Assembly: GCF_023715585.1 (NCBI RefSeq)
Contig: NZ_JAMBOK010000001.1
Location: 1,984,001-2,048,000 of the forward strand
Length of the DNA stretch: 64,000 bases
Direction of reading: 5' to 3'
Source: Sporosarcina luteola
Lineage (GTDB): Bacteria > Bacillota > Bacilli > Bacillales_A > Planococcaceae
Position 1 is the stretch's first letter. Each line of letters starts with the position of its first letter. Of this stretch, positions 1 through 7,893 are shown piece by piece. Under the pieces are notes generated by a model. That model saw nothing but the letters and a program-made list of their open reading frames with translations, made no database searches and was not told where the DNA came from. The position numbers were made by a program, and so were the translations under genes.

Positions 1-865
1 TCTCCAGCCCTTGAAGGAAGTTGAATGCACTGTCGGGATCCAGGCAAGGCCCGAAGTCGCGCAGCAATTGGACACGGAGCTTCGTCGCAAATGCAGCTCC
101 CGCCGTATCGACTCCATAGCGAAGGCCGTTATACGTTTCATCCGGCTCCGTGAAGCCCGGGAACTTGCCTCTCGTCCAGTCGAATTTCCCTGCGTCAACA
201 ACGACGCCACCGATAGTCGTTCCGTGGCCGCCAATCCACTTCGTTGCGGAATGAATGACGACGTCCGCCCCAAACTCGATTGGATTCGATCCGTATGGGG
301 ATGCGAATGTGTTATCGATGAGGAATGGGATTTCATTTTCATGCGCAATGTTTGCGACCGCTTCGATATCGAGCACTTGAAGGCTCGGGTTCCCAATCGT
401 TTCAGCGAAGATTGCTTTCGTTTTATCCGTAATCGCGGCACGGAAGTTTTCAGGGTTCTCCGCGTCCACAAATTTCACATTGATACCGTAGCGAGGAAGC
501 GTGACGGCGAATAGATTATACGTACCGCCGTAAAGATTGCCGGCAGCGACGATTTCGTCACCTGCACCTGCAATGTTCAAAATGGAAAAGGCGATAGCAG
601 CCATTCCGGAAGAAAGAGCGACTGCAGCAGCTCCACCTTCTAAAAGCGCAACCCTTTCTTCAAAGACAGCAACGGTCGGGTTCGTAATTCTTGTGTAAAT
701 ATTGCCTGCTTCCTGCAGGCCGAATAGGTTTTGGGCATGTTCAGTGTCGCGGAAGACGAATGCAGTAGTACGGTGGATCGGCACAGCACGGGAACCGGTA
801 ATCGGATCCGGCTTTTGCCCTCCGTGTAAGAGAAGAGTTTCTGGTTGAAGTGCTTTGTTTGTCAT
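1..865 (-). CDS. metY: O-acetylhomoserine sulfhydrylase / cystathionine gamma-synthase family PLP enzyme, 5' part only
   Basis: Reading the minus strand from 865 gives an open frame that runs off the left edge (288 codons seen, no stop). It begins MTNKALQPETLLLHGG and contains the family hallmarks YTRITNPTVAVFEERV, a PLP-binding region SSGMAAIAF, IDNTFASPYG and the Schiff-base lysine in SATKWIGGHGT. This is the Cys/Met-metabolism PLP family; the sequence resembles O-acetylhomoserine aminocarboxypropyltransferases (sulfide plus O-acetylhomoserine to homocysteine, cytoplasmic). Two in-frame ATGs exist (871 and 865); GGAGG sits only 2 nt before the first and 8 nt before the second, so 865 is preferred. 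A SAM riboswitch upstream supports a methionine-pathway role. Cystathionine gamma-synthase is the main alternative; the missing C-terminus prevents a firm choice. Confidence 0.88.
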   Translation of the reverse strand, partial: MTNKALQPETLLLHGGQKPDPITGSRAVPIHRTTAFVFRDTEHAQNLFGLQEAGNIYTRITNPTVAVFEERVALLEGGAAAVALSSGMAAIAFSILNIAGAGDEIVAAGNLYGGTYNLFAVTLPRYGINVKFVDAENPENFRAAITDKTKAIFAETIGNPSLQVLDIEAVANIAHENEIPFLIDNTFASPYGSNPIEFGADVVIHSATKWIGGHGTTIGGVVVDAGKFDWTRGKFPGFTEPDETYNGLRYGVDTAGAAFATKLRVQLLRDFGPCLDPDSAFNFLQGLE

Positions 866-934
866 TGTCATTACCTCCAGTGGTTTTTTAAGATGAAAAT
901 GGTGCAATGCGGAGGCGTTGGGGGTTTTGGGAAT

Positions 935-968
935 AAAAAAATAACCCCTTTCGCTAAGAGAAGGGTTA
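935..968 (-). terminator. Rho-independent terminator of the SAM riboswitch
   Basis: On the minus strand a GTAACCCTT / AAGGGGTTA-type stem is followed by a run of T. It lies directly after the S-box aptamer and before metY, as expected for transcription attenuation. Confidence 0.85.
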
Positions 969-983
969 CGCTTTCGCTTATTC

Positions 984-1103
984 CTCCTCTTATCTTTCAG
1001 ACCGTTTGCACGAATCTGTAGGAAGTAGCACCTTTGCAAGTTCGTCACTTGCCGGTTGCCGGGCATCGCAGGGCCTAGTCCCTCCGCCGCTCTTGATAAG
1101 AGT
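984..1103 (-). promoter_or_regulatory. SAM-I (S-box) riboswitch aptamer
   Basis: The minus strand shows the S-box signature: P1 strand CTCTTATCAAGAG, then GGCGGAGGGACTAGGCCC, GATGCCCGGCAACC, GGTGCTACTTCC and the closing GAAAGATAAGAG. In this family SAM binding favours the terminator and shuts off the methionine gene, here metY. Confidence 0.95.
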
Positions 1104-1133
1104 TTGGTTATTCAGTTTTTCATCTTGTTGAAC

Positions 1134-1162
1134 AGTATAGGAGACTATTTTTTAAAAGTCAA
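1134..1162 (-). promoter_or_regulatory. Sigma-A promoter for the S-box/metY transcript
   Basis: Minus strand TTGACT (1157-1162) and TATACT (1134-1139) are separated by 17 nt. Transcription would start just upstream of the aptamer. Confidence 0.85.
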
Positions 1163-1277
1163 GGGGTGAATTTATTTTTTTCTGAAACTTGCGCTTTATC
1201 TTCGATGTTATAATAGTTTTAGTAATTGGACTAGACGGGCTGGGCGCTGAGCAAGATTAAGCCGCATGCTGCGCTCT

Positions 1278-1655
1278 TTTAGGTGATCGCTGAACTGCTT
1301 TAGGCGGTTGGATCGTCAGTTTAGGCGTTCGCCGGGCTGTTTTAGGCGGTTGGATTGTCAGTTTAGGCGGTCGCCGGGCTGCTTTAGGCGGTTGGAGCAT
1401 CGGTTTAGGCGGTCGCCGGGCTGCTTTAGGCGGTTGGATCGTCAGTTTAGGCGGTCGCCGGACTGCTTTAGGCGGTTGAAACGTCGGTTTAGGCGGTCGC
1501 CGGTCTGTTTTAGGCGGTTGGATCGTGAGTTTAGGCGGTCGCCGGGCTGCTTTAGGCGGTTGGAGCGTCGGTTTAGGCGGTCGCCGGACTGCTTTAGGCG
1601 GTTAGAAAGTCGGTTTAGGCGGTCGCCGGTCCGCTTTAGGCGAAGGATAACGTAA
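1278..1655. repeat. Array A: 18 tandem units of 21 nt, core TTTAGGCGG
   Basis: TTTAGG recurs at 1278, 1299, 1320, 1341 and so on to 1635 with exactly 21 nt between every pair and no indel across 18 units. The first 9 nt (TTTAGGCGG) are the best conserved; the 12-nt tails alternate between a TTGGATCGTCAG-like and a TCGCCGGGCTGC-like form, giving a 42-nt higher-order repeat. The array lies between the divergent metY and plsY genes. An apparent 115-codon arginine-rich ORF across it is just the repeat being open in a frame, since 21 is a multiple of 3. Confidence 0.95.
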
Positions 1656-1678
1656 TCTATGTATCGTGGGGGATTTAT

Positions 1679-2317
1679 ATGATGTTATGGGTGTTAGCCA
1701 CCATAGTTTGTGGATATTTGGTCGGTTGCCTGCACGGATCGACTGTCGCACGCTGGATATCGGGGGTTAATTTGAAAGAAACCGGGGTTAAAAATGCGGG
1801 GGCATCGAATGCGATGATTGTACTCGGGAAACGGTATGGTGCGCTTGTTGCATTAATTGATATTGGCAAAGGCGTCTTCGCAGTCATTGCTGTAAGATTA
1901 CTTGCCGGACATTTTGGTATGCCGGGGGAATCCACCACCTTGTTATTATTTGTCGTCGGAGCTGCTGTTATTTTCGGCCATAACTTCCCGTTCCATATGA
2001 AATTCAACGGAGGGAAAGGAACTGCTACTGTAATCGGTGTGTTATTAGCGATTGACTGGCGGTTTGGACTTGCCGGGTTCATTCTATTCATTCTAGTGGC
2101 CATCCTATCTGATATTCTTGTCTTTGGCGTTATCATGTTATACATCACTTTATTGGTTATGGCCGTTTGGTTAGATGGCTATTGGCCAATAGTAATTGCC
2201 ACTTTACTTTTCTTGATGGCAATCTGGAAGCATATCGAAAACTTCAAGCGGATCCGCAAAGGGACTGAGCCACGTATTCGCACATCATTCAAGAAAAAAC
2301 AGAAGCACTCGGAATGA
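1679..2317 (+). CDS. plsY: PlsY-type glycerol-3-phosphate acyltransferase (divergent member)
   Basis: A 212-residue integral membrane protein with about five hydrophobic segments. PlsY transfers the acyl group of acyl-phosphate to glycerol-3-phosphate to make lysophosphatidic acid, the first step of phospholipid synthesis. The three family loops are visible: HGS near 19-21 followed by GVKNAGASN (36-44; usually GSGNPGATN), GHNFPFHMKFNGGKGTAT (100-117) and HIENFKRIRKGTEPRI (185-200). Loop 1 departs from the standard form, so this may be a second, specialised PlsY and not the housekeeping copy. Two ATGs in tandem (1679, 1682) follow GGGGGA; either could start. Array A lies immediately upstream. 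Confidence 0.85.
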   Translation: MMLWVLATIVCGYLVGCLHGSTVARWISGVNLKETGVKNAGASNAMIVLGKRYGALVALIDIGKGVFAVIAVRLLAGHFGMPGESTTLLLFVVGAAVIFGHNFPFHMKFNGGKGTATVIGVLLAIDWRFGLAGFILFILVAILSDILVFGVIMLYITLLVMAVWLDGYWPIVIATLLFLMAIWKHIENFKRIRKGTEPRIRTSFKKKQKHSE

Positions 2318-2332
2318 GGCTTCTGTTTTTTT
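2297..2332 (+). terminator. Terminator overlapping the plsY stop codon
   Basis: ACAGAAGC (2299-2306) pairs with GCTTCTGT (2319-2326), followed by T7. The plsY stop codon lies in the loop. Confidence 0.85.
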
Positions 2333-2392
2333 CGATCTGGTATAGTTATACGCAAGTTGTGAGCTGTTATGCGTGAGATTGCCCTTTAACAA

Positions 2393-3166
2393 TCAAAAAT
2401 CCAGCCAAATCTTCACAGCGGTCCCTAAAATCAACACCGCCAGTATGCCCTGCAATACTTTCGTATTCATCTTCTGCCCCACTTTTGCCCCTATTGGAGC
2501 GGCGAGTATGCTGGCTACAATCATGACGGCTGCCGGTCCGTAGAGAACTTGGTCCGTCACAATTTTACCTACAGTCGAACCGATTGATGAGATGAATGTT
2601 ATTGCAAGCGATGTCGCAATCGTCATCCTGGTCGGGATCTTCAAAACGACAAGCATGATCGGAACTAAAATGAATGCTCCTGCGGCTCCGACGATTCCAG
2701 CAGCAATACCGACGATGAAAGCAAGCACGGTTGCGAGCCATTTATTAAAAACCACCTCATCAGCAGGAATATCATCCAATCCTTTTTTTGGAATGAACAT
2801 CATGAGAGCCGCAATCGTTGCCAACACTCCGTACACAAGGTTGATGCTTCCTTCTGAAATTAAGTTGGAGCCGTACCCCCCGATGAAGCTTCCGACTAAA
2901 ATGGCGCCGCCCATGTAGATGATTAACGTCTTATTGAGATACCCGCCTTTCCGGTACGCCCACACACCGGAAATTGTCGCGAAAAACACTTGAATTGCAC
3001 TGATTCCTGAAACTTCGTGCGCAGAAAATGCGGCAATGCCAAGTAATGGCGGAATGTATAATAACATCGGGTATTTGATGATCGATCCGCCGATTCCGAC
3101 CATTCCGGAAACGAAGGATCCTACAAATCCGATGAGGAAAATTGTGATAAGAAATGACATATCCAT
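2393..3166 (-). CDS. TSUP family (TauE/SafE) sulfite/sulfur-compound exporter
   Basis: A 257-residue protein with about eight membrane segments and the glycine-rich TSUP pattern: [18 protein letters not shown] near the N-terminus and its internal repeat [17 protein letters not shown] in the second half. TSUP proteins export sulfite, sulfonates or related anions. The start at 3166 (MDMSFLI) is preceded by AAGGAGG at good spacing; an upstream in-frame start at 3190 lacks one. It is the distal gene of the sulfur block, separated from tusA by a palindromic element, so it may be transcribed by readthrough. Substrate is inferred from context: export of sulfite or thiosulfate formed by the dioxygenase upstream. 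Confidence 0.85.
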   Translation of the reverse strand: MDMSFLITIFLIGFVGSFVSGMVGIGGSIIKYPMLLYIPPLLGIAAFSAHEVSGISAIQVFFATISGVWAYRKGGYLNKTLIIYMGGAILVGSFIGGYGSNLISEGSINLVYGVLATIAALMMFIPKKGLDDIPADEVVFNKWLATVLAFIVGIAAGIVGAAGAFILVPIMLVVLKIPTRMTIATSLAITFISSIGSTVGKIVTDQVLYGPAAVMIVASILAAPIGAKVGQKMNTKVLQGILAVLILGTAVKIWLDF

Positions 3167-3198
3167 AAGTTTCAACCTCCTTAAATACAAATGCGTAG

Positions 3199-3338
3199 GA
3201 CGCCTGCCTAGAGGCGACGGGCATAAGGCTGACCTACAAAACAGCGTTCTTTGCCGTGCAGTAGGGCTGACTTATGACCCGAGCCAATCGAACTGCGAAG
3301 GGTTCGATTGGCCGTATTTCTGCGGTTTTTGCAGAAAT
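3199..3338. repeat. Intergenic palindromic (REP-like) element
   Basis: Four nested or adjacent inverted repeats are packed here: CGCCT/AGGCG (3201-3216); an imperfect 20-nt arm at 3218-3236 pairing with 3261-3281 (CGGGCATAAG versus CTTATGACCCG); a perfect 10-bp stem CCAATCGAAC/GTTCGATTGG (3284-3311); and a perfect 8-bp stem ATTTCTGC/GCAGAAAT (3316-3338). No gene is visible. It resembles a mobile or extragenic palindromic repeat more than a simple terminator. Confidence 0.6.
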
Positions 3339-3414
3339 TAAGGCAGCCTTCTTCCACCCGAAGCTAGACGTAATTAGGAAGAGGGTATCCGCTCAGATAC
3401 CCCCTACCCTACAA

Positions 3415-3642
3415 TTACCCTTTCTTGATCCAAAACGTGAAGACGCCTGCATCTTCTTTTTGGTCGATCATTTCGTGGCCGCCGGATTTTGCCCATGCTG
3501 TCAGGTCAGCCCTAGAGCCTTTGTCAGTCGTTTGGATTTCAAGGATTTCACCTGTCTCCATTTCTTTCATCGTCTTTCTTGCACGAACTACTGGCATTGG
3601 GCAAGCCAACCCTTTTGCATCTAATACTTTTGCTGCGTTCAT
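3415..3642 (-). CDS. TusA-like sulfurtransferase (75 aa)
   Basis: A short protein of the TusA/SirA fold with the signature [16 protein letters not shown]; Cys14 of the CPxP motif is the expected persulfide-carrying residue. TusA proteins accept sulfane sulfur from rhodaneses or cysteine desulfurases and pass it on. GGAGAAG precedes the ATG. It is the last gene of the dense minus-strand sulfur operon, 26 nt after the persulfide dioxygenase. It is closely similar to the N-terminal domain of the TusA-rhodanese fusion two genes upstream, suggesting local duplication. Confidence 0.9.
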   Translation of the reverse strand: MNAAKVLDAKGLACPMPVVRARKTMKEMETGEILEIQTTDKGSRADLTAWAKSGGHEMIDQKEDAGVFTFWIKKG

Positions 3643-3668
3643 TTTTCATCTTCTCCTTTTATGATTCA

Positions 3669-4796
3669 TTACCGGACTGCACAACGATTCGGTCCGATTT
3701 CCATTTCACGCTGTGTTTCCTCGTCAGGGGCGATTTTACCCATGTTCATTTGACGGATTTCTTGGTAAGCGTTTGGTTGAGGCGGCAAGTTTCCTGTCAC
3801 CATTTGACGGAACTCTTGTTCATCCTCAATGTTTAAACCATGGTTATTCGCAAAAAGCTTTCCTAATTTCTCAGATACGCTTCCATCTTCATTCAACTCT
3901 TCGATTATCATGAAGTGTGCTGGAAGAACGAGTAGATCCTCCGCTAACCCACGGTAACGGCTATACAGAGTTTCCCGCAGATCGCCTACCCAATCTTCAG
4001 CCAATCCGGCGAGATCCGGACGCCCAATCGAGTCGATGAATAAAATATCTCCTGACAATAAATAAGCGTTGTCCACAATAAACGATGTGGAGCCAATCGT
4101 GTGACCTGGCGAATAAAGCGCTTGAATATCGATTTTCGACGTTCCGACTGTAATGACACGGCCATCTTCCAACGGTTCATAATCAAACGTCACTTCTGTT
4201 GCATCTTTTGGCGGCAGCCAGTACGTTCCATTCACGGCTTCGGCAATTTTTCGTCCACCTGAAATATGGTCTGCGTGAAGATGTGTATCAAGGACATTCG
4301 TAATCTTCACGTCCAATTGTTTTGCAAAATCAATGAATACATCGGTCATTCTTGTTGCATCCACGATTACAGCTTCTCCATTCGACACGATCATGTATGA
4401 GAGGCAACCTTTTCCGATGCGCACGAATTGATAAATTGCGCCGCCATCCTTTAAGTCTCCAACTTTCACAGGTTCCAAATGTTCGCTCCATGCCTTCATG
4501 CCGCCTTGCAAATAGGAAACATCGCGCCCCTCTTCAGCAATCATTTCTGCTACAAATATAGAAGAACCTTCCTTCGCACAGACGACGATAACTTCTTTAT
4601 CTGTCGGAATTTGATCGAGTATTTCTTCCACTCCGTCGATTAAATCGAAATATGGAATATTCATGTATTGAATACTTTCTCCTTCAATTTTCCAATCCGT
4701 AAAAGCATCTTCATTACGAACGTCTAAAATAAAGAAATTCTCTTTATTAATCACTTTTTTTGCGACTTCTCCAGCAGTAATAGGTGTAACTATCAT
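3669..4796 (-). CDS. Persulfide dioxygenase-like metallo-beta-lactamase protein with N-terminal rhodanese domain
   Basis: 375 residues. Residues about 5-105 form a rhodanese domain with Cys73 in VVCAKEGSS; residues about 120-340 form an ETHE1-like MBL domain with the metal motif HLHADH (172-177), SPGHTIGS and [14 protein letters not shown]1-type enzymes oxidise glutathione/bacillithiol/CoA persulfide to sulfite using mononuclear Fe. The domain order (rhodanese first) is opposite to CstB. Start at 4796 has GGAGG 8 nt upstream; a TTG at 4820 gives an unsupported extension. It lies between a TusA-rhodanese fusion and TusA, consistent with one sulfane-sulfur relay. Cytoplasmic; no signal peptide. 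Confidence 0.88.
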   Translation of the reverse strand: MIVTPITAGEVAKKVINKENFFILDVRNEDAFTDWKIEGESIQYMNIPYFDLIDGVEEILDQIPTDKEVIVVCAKEGSSIFVAEMIAEEGRDVSYLQGGMKAWSEHLEPVKVGDLKDGGAIYQFVRIGKGCLSYMIVSNGEAVIVDATRMTDVFIDFAKQLDVKITNVLDTHLHADHISGGRKIAEAVNGTYWLPPKDATEVTFDYEPLEDGRVITVGTSKIDIQALYSPGHTIGSTSFIVDNAYLLSGDILFIDSIGRPDLAGLAEDWVGDLRETLYSRYRGLAEDLLVLPAHFMIIEELNEDGSVSEKLGKLFANNHGLNIEDEQEFRQMVTGNLPPQPNAYQEIRQMNMGKIAPDEETQREMEIGPNRCAVR

Positions 4797-4825
4797 GATT
4801 ATTTCCTCCTGTCTAGTCAAGTTAG

Positions 4826-5395
4826 TTATTGAACGGATTTTTCAATGGGACCGTTCCATCCACTCATGCCAGGTACGACATTTTTCACGTCTTTGAACCC
4901 TGCAGCTGAAAGCTTTTGTGACGCCATATCACTTCGGCTCCCCGACCGGCAAACAACGTAAATAGATGCTTCTTTATCCAAATCACTCAATGCAATATCA
5001 ATTTCACCGAGCGGAAGTGATTGCGCGCCTGGAATATGACCGAAAGCAAATTCCGCCGCCTCACGCACATCCAATACGATTACTTCTGCCCGGTTTGATA
5101 GAGCCGTTTCCAATTCTTCGTTTGAAGCCACATGAGGATGGCTCATTTCCTCTTTCTCTTGGCCGTCCGACTTTCGTAAATAATGTGCCAGCATGCCATC
5201 CTTTTCAGTTGTCCCTAAATATTGATGGCCTGAACTTTCTGCCCAAGCTTTTATATCTGCTGTAGAGCCTTTGTCGGTTGCCTGGACTTCCATGACGCTC
5301 CCTTGTTCCAACTCTTTCATCGCTTTTTTTGTTTTAACGATCGGCATGGGACACGCCAAACCTTTCGCATCGACTATAAGATCTGCCTGTATCAT
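4826..5395 (-). CDS. TusA-rhodanese fusion sulfurtransferase
   Basis: 189 residues: an N-terminal TusA domain (1-75) with Cys15 in [12 protein letters not shown], a short charged linker (about 76-90), then a rhodanese domain (90-185) with Cys149 in VVCRSGSRS. Both catalytic cysteines are intact, so the protein could relay sulfane sulfur intramolecularly. GAGGTGACGAA precedes the ATG. A perfect CCCCTAGGGG-centred operator (5409-5424) sits just upstream, indicating its own CstR-controlled promoter. S. aureus CstA is a related multidomain protein that combines TusA-like and rhodanese domains with a DsrE domain; here DsrE2 is a separate gene. Confidence 0.9.
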   Translation of the reverse strand: MIQADLIVDAKGLACPMPIVKTKKAMKELEQGSVMEVQATDKGSTADIKAWAESSGHQYLGTTEKDGMLAHYLRKSDGQEKEEMSHPHVASNEELETALSNRAEVIVLDVREAAEFAFGHIPGAQSLPLGEIDIALSDLDKEASIYVVCRSGSRSDMASQKLSAAGFKDVKNVVPGMSGWNGPIEKSVQ

Positions 5396-5408
5396 TTCGT
5401 CACCTCTT

Positions 5409-5424
5409 ATGCCCCTAGGGGTAT
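5409..5424 (-). promoter_or_regulatory. CstR-type operator upstream of the TusA-rhodanese gene
   Basis: ATGCCCCTAGGGGTAT is a near-perfect palindrome of the ATACC-G/C-GGTAT type bound by CsoR/CstR family repressors. It lies 14 nt upstream of the start codon at 5395. Confidence 0.75.
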
Positions 5425-5439
5425 ATTTTTGAATAAAAA

Positions 5440-5736
5440 TTACTCAGTTGGACCTTCCCAAGCCAACATGCCGCCTGCCATGTTCACAGCTCTGTATCCG
5501 TAACTCTCCAAGAACTTCGTCGCCTGTCCGCTGCGTCCTCCTGAACGGCAAACCATTGTGTATTCAATATTTTTATCCAATTCATTCATACGGAATTCCA
5601 ACAAACCAAGCGGGATATTAATTGCGCCGGGAATTTTACCTTCAGCGACTTCATCCACTTCCCGGACATCTATAAGAGTAAGCGGTTGCCCGGTGGATAG
5701 TTTTGCTTCGATTTCTTTTGCTGTCACTTCATTCAT
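5440..5736 (-). CDS. Single-domain rhodanese (98 aa)
   Basis: A compact rhodanese with LIDVREVDEVAEGKIPGA and the active-site loop MVCRSGGRSG (Cys63). It transfers sulfane sulfur between small thiols or proteins such as TusA. AGGAGG precedes the ATG. It is 17 nt downstream of the DsrE2 gene, so the two are co-transcribed from the promoter near 6265-6280. There is no membrane segment or signal peptide. Confidence 0.9.
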   Translation of the reverse strand: MNEVTAKEIEAKLSTGQPLTLIDVREVDEVAEGKIPGAINIPLGLLEFRMNELDKNIEYTMVCRSGGRSGQATKFLESYGYRAVNMAGGMLAWEGPTE

Positions 5737-5753
5737 TTTAATTCCTCCTATAA

Positions 5754-6233
5754 TTAAATAAATAAATTCACATTGCCGTCTTGTGCATCAGCTAAATAAG
5801 CTGCTACGCCCGCATAGTCAACGCCGTCCAGCAACTCCGTTTGATCAAGACCTAATAAATCCATCGTCATTGTACAAGCGACAAGTTTGATGTCTTGTTC
5901 TTTTGCCATATCAATCAATTGGGGAAGTGTCATCGCATTATGCTTTTTCATGACATGCTTAATCATTTTAGGACCCATCCCCGCCATATTCATTTTTGAG
6001 AGTCCCATCTTATCAGCACCACGCGGCATCATTTTGCCGAACATCTTTTCCAAAAAACCTTTCTGCACGGGAACCTGGTCCTCTTTCCGAAGTGCATTCA
6101 ACCCCCAAAACGTATGGAAAATCGTCACTTCATGGTCATAAGCCGCAGCTCCATTCGCAATGATATAAGCAGCCATCGCTTTATCGTAGTCACCACTGAA
6201 CAAAACAATGGTCGTCTTTTTCGTTTCCGACAA
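5754..6233 (-). CDS. DsrE2 (DsrE/DsrF/DrsH-like) family protein
   Basis: 159 residues of the DsrE fold: IVLFSGDYDKAMAAYIIANGAAAYDHEVTIF, a methionine-rich central loop (MMPRGADKMGLSKMNMAGMG) and KLVACTMTMDLLG. The cysteine in VACTM is the expected sulfur-carrying residue. DsrE2-type proteins act with TusA and rhodaneses in cytoplasmic persulfide transfer. The start is TTG (6233) with AGAGG about 10 nt upstream. It heads a transcription unit whose upstream region holds a CstR-type operator. Confidence 0.85.
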   Translation of the reverse strand: MSETKKTTIVLFSGDYDKAMAAYIIANGAAAYDHEVTIFHTFWGLNALRKEDQVPVQKGFLEKMFGKMMPRGADKMGLSKMNMAGMGPKMIKHVMKKHNAMTLPQLIDMAKEQDIKLVACTMTMDLLGLDQTELLDGVDYAGVAAYLADAQDGNVNLFI

Positions 6234-6264
6234 TCTAACTCATCCTCTCTTTTTATAATACCTT

Positions 6265-6280
6265 TACCCCTATGGGTATA
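6265..6280 (-). promoter_or_regulatory. CstR-type operator upstream of dsrE2
   Basis: TACCCCTATGGGTATA, an inverted ACCC/GGGT repeat 32 nt upstream of the TTG start, next to an AT-rich TATTATAA stretch that could be the -10 region. Confidence 0.7.
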
Positions 6281-6309
6281 ATAAACCGATAAAAGAAAAG
6301 AGTCAACTG

Positions 6310-6573
6310 TTAGCGACTCTTTACTAGGAGATTGACTGCTTCTTTTACAATCTCCTCTTGAGACATCGGATTATTTTCATCAACATTCTGCATGCATGAA
6401 ATGATATTTGAGCTGACAATGACGCCTATCGTACGATCAATCGCCGAACGGGAAGCTGACAATTGAGTGACGACTTCTTTGCAGTCTTTTCCTTCTTCAA
6501 TCATCCGTAAAATACCTTTAATCTGGCCTTCGATCCTTTTTAATCGGTTTACGACTTTTTCATCGTAATGCAC
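6310..6573 (-). CDS. cstR: CstR-type persulfide-sensing repressor (CsoR/FrmR family)
   Basis: 87 residues, all-helical CsoR/FrmR family: RLKRIEGQIKGILRMIEEGKDCKEVV and SSNIISCMQNV. Cys31 and Cys60 occupy the two conserved positions, but the copper-ligand histidine of CsoR is absent; compare the DHTHHC of the true CsoR at 52388-52684. In S. aureus CstR the pair Cys31/Cys60 forms di- to tetrasulfide links on exposure to sulfide or polysulfide and derepresses the cst operon. The start is GTG behind AAAGGAG. It is divergent from DUF2187 and upstream of the sulfur operon, with operators at 6614, 6265, 5409 and, 11 kb away, 17733 and 17767. Confidence 0.9.
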   Translation of the reverse strand: MHYDEKVVNRLKRIEGQIKGILRMIEEGKDCKEVVTQLSASRSAIDRTIGVIVSSNIISCMQNVDENNPMSQEEIVKEAVNLLVKSR

Positions 6574-6613
6574 GTACGTTCAGCTCCTTTGTCCTTGGTT
6601 ACAAATCTGATTC

Positions 6614-6631
6614 TATACCCCTCTAGGTATA
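6614..6631 (-). promoter_or_regulatory. CstR-type operator upstream of cstR (autoregulation)
   Basis: TATACCCCTCTAGGTATA, an inverted TATACC/GGTATA repeat about 40 nt upstream of the cstR GTG. Confidence 0.75.
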
Positions 6632-6754
6632 ATGTCAAGTGACTATGCTTCACCGATTCAGGATTCTGCAAAGTTCGACAATTTATGGTATACTAGTTAT
6701 AGACAACTTGATAGGGATCGGTTTCAACTAGTTGTTTTCCATCATGATTTCAAT

Positions 6755-6782
6755 TGCTTAGGATGCACCTAAGCAGTTTTTC
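6755..6782 (+). promoter_or_regulatory. Intrinsic-terminator-like hairpin in the leader of the DUF2187 gene
   Basis: TGCTTAGG (6755-6762) pairs perfectly with CCTAAGCA (6768-6775), followed by GTTTTTC. It lies about 40 nt upstream of the start, after a possible -10 (TATACT near 6691), so it could attenuate transcription. It is oriented to act on plus-strand transcripts. Confidence 0.5.
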
Positions 6783-6823
6783 ATTAGGAATGATGATGAG
6801 AATAAACAGTAGGAGTGATTCGT

Positions 6824-7045
6824 TTGGCATTTCCACGCAGGGAGAAACCTGTTTCAGATTTTGTCGCAGCTCGTCATATCGATGAGGAGATTTCATTCGT
6901 TCGCAATGATTATGAGGTGAACGGAACGATTCATAAGATTCTCGAAAACTCAGTCATCGTTAAAATTTCGGAGGACGACGCCGATCGTATTGGTGTCGCA
7001 TCTAACCTCACCGTTGTTTCTCATAAGAACTACTCAGTTGATTAA
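6824..7045 (+). CDS. DUF2187 family small protein
   Basis: 73 residues ending with the DUF2187 pattern ISFVRNDYEVNGTIHKI, ENSVIVKIS and LTVVSHKNYSVD, predicted to be a small SH3-like beta barrel. Function is unknown. The best start is TTG at 6824 (MAFPRREKP) with AGGAG 9 nt upstream; a GTG at 6815 overlaps that site. It is a single-gene unit closed by a terminator and divergent from cstR. Confidence 0.8.
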   Translation: MAFPRREKPVSDFVAARHIDEEISFVRNDYEVNGTIHKILENSVIVKISEDDADRIGVASNLTVVSHKNYSVD

Positions 7046-7053
7046 TCATATTA

Positions 7054-7089
7054 AAAGGGGCATCTCCACCTCAGGAGTGCCCTTTTTCT
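7054..7089 (+). terminator. Terminator after the DUF2187 gene
   Basis: AAAGGGGCATCTCC pairs with GGAGTGCCCTTTTT, then TCTTTT. The 160 bases beyond it, up to the NUDIX stop at 7250, hold no gene I can support. Confidence 0.85.
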
Positions 7090-7249
7090 TTTGGTTTTAC
7101 TTCTTCTTATGCGGCAATCGCGCCCATTATCCACTCTTTATTTTAGTACTTATCTGTAATTACACCGATGGAGGAGGTTTATGTAAGTTATTCTTGAAAT
7201 CCATTCTGGTAAATTGCTAGCTGCACAAGCCCCAATTCTAGAATATTAT

Positions 7250-7690
7250 TCAGCGAATAAATGCCGCTTCCTTTTTTGAGAGAGCATCCTCTAACCATTG
7301 AGGGTGCATTGTTAACAAATCTTCTGGTAAGTTGTCCTGTCCAAAAAACTTAATTTCAAGCGATTCATCTGAATTACATGTAAGTTCCCCACCTATAATT
7401 TCAGCAAGAAAACAAGTCGTTATAAAATGCACTACCTTGCCATTGGGATAATTGAAAACTTGTGAAGCAGGATCGGAATAAACACCAATCAGCTTTTGAA
7501 TTCTTACATCTAAATTAGTCTCTTCTTTTACTTCTCTCATGACTGCTTCAGACACTGTTTCACCAATTTCCACATGTCCAGAAGGAATTCCCCATAAGCC
7601 AACATCAGCTCTTTTTTGCAATAAAACTTGATTCTCCTCGTTCAAAATAATTACAGCAACTCCAGCTTTGACATCATCAATTTTTTTCAA
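7250..7690 (-). CDS. NUDIX hydrolase
   Basis: 146 residues with the Nudix box GHVEIGETVSEAVMREVKEE (residues about 38-57), whose glutamates bind the divalent metal, and an N-terminal strand GVAVIILNEENQVLLQKR. NUDIX enzymes hydrolyse nucleoside diphosphate-linked compounds; the substrate cannot be read from sequence. The start is TTG behind AAAGGAG. It stands alone, downstream of a degraded integrase region. Confidence 0.88.
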   Translation of the reverse strand: MKKIDDVKAGVAVIILNEENQVLLQKRADVGLWGIPSGHVEIGETVSEAVMREVKEETNLDVRIQKLIGVYSDPASQVFNYPNGKVVHFITTCFLAEIIGGELTCNSDESLEIKFFGQDNLPEDLLTMHPQWLEDALSKKEAAFIR

Positions 7691-7893
7691 GTCTAAACTC
7701 CTTTCTTCAAGAATTTGGCCCGATTCTTCAATATTGAGGAGCTGACTTACCTTTGTTCAAGATTAGCCCCCAGTTAGTTGTACTTTGCATATTTATTCAA
7801 AACCAAAGTATTTGGTTGGATTACAACTGAATCAATCACTCAATTCTAACATATAAGGTAATTCACAAACTACATATTATAAAGATCACACCA

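Noticed and set aside
1308..1655. A 115-codon arginine-rich ORF
   Set aside because: It is array A read in an open frame; the 7-residue periodicity follows from the 21-nt unit and no ribosome binding site precedes it.
4797..4820. Upstream TTG start for the persulfide dioxygenase
   Set aside because: The internal ATG at 4796 has an ideal GGAGG; the TTG has none.
7150..7249. GGAGGAGG followed by ATG TAA (start-stop) and a short frame
   Set aside because: Only nine or fewer codons in any frame; no recognisable product. Probably chance in an empty intergenic stretch.
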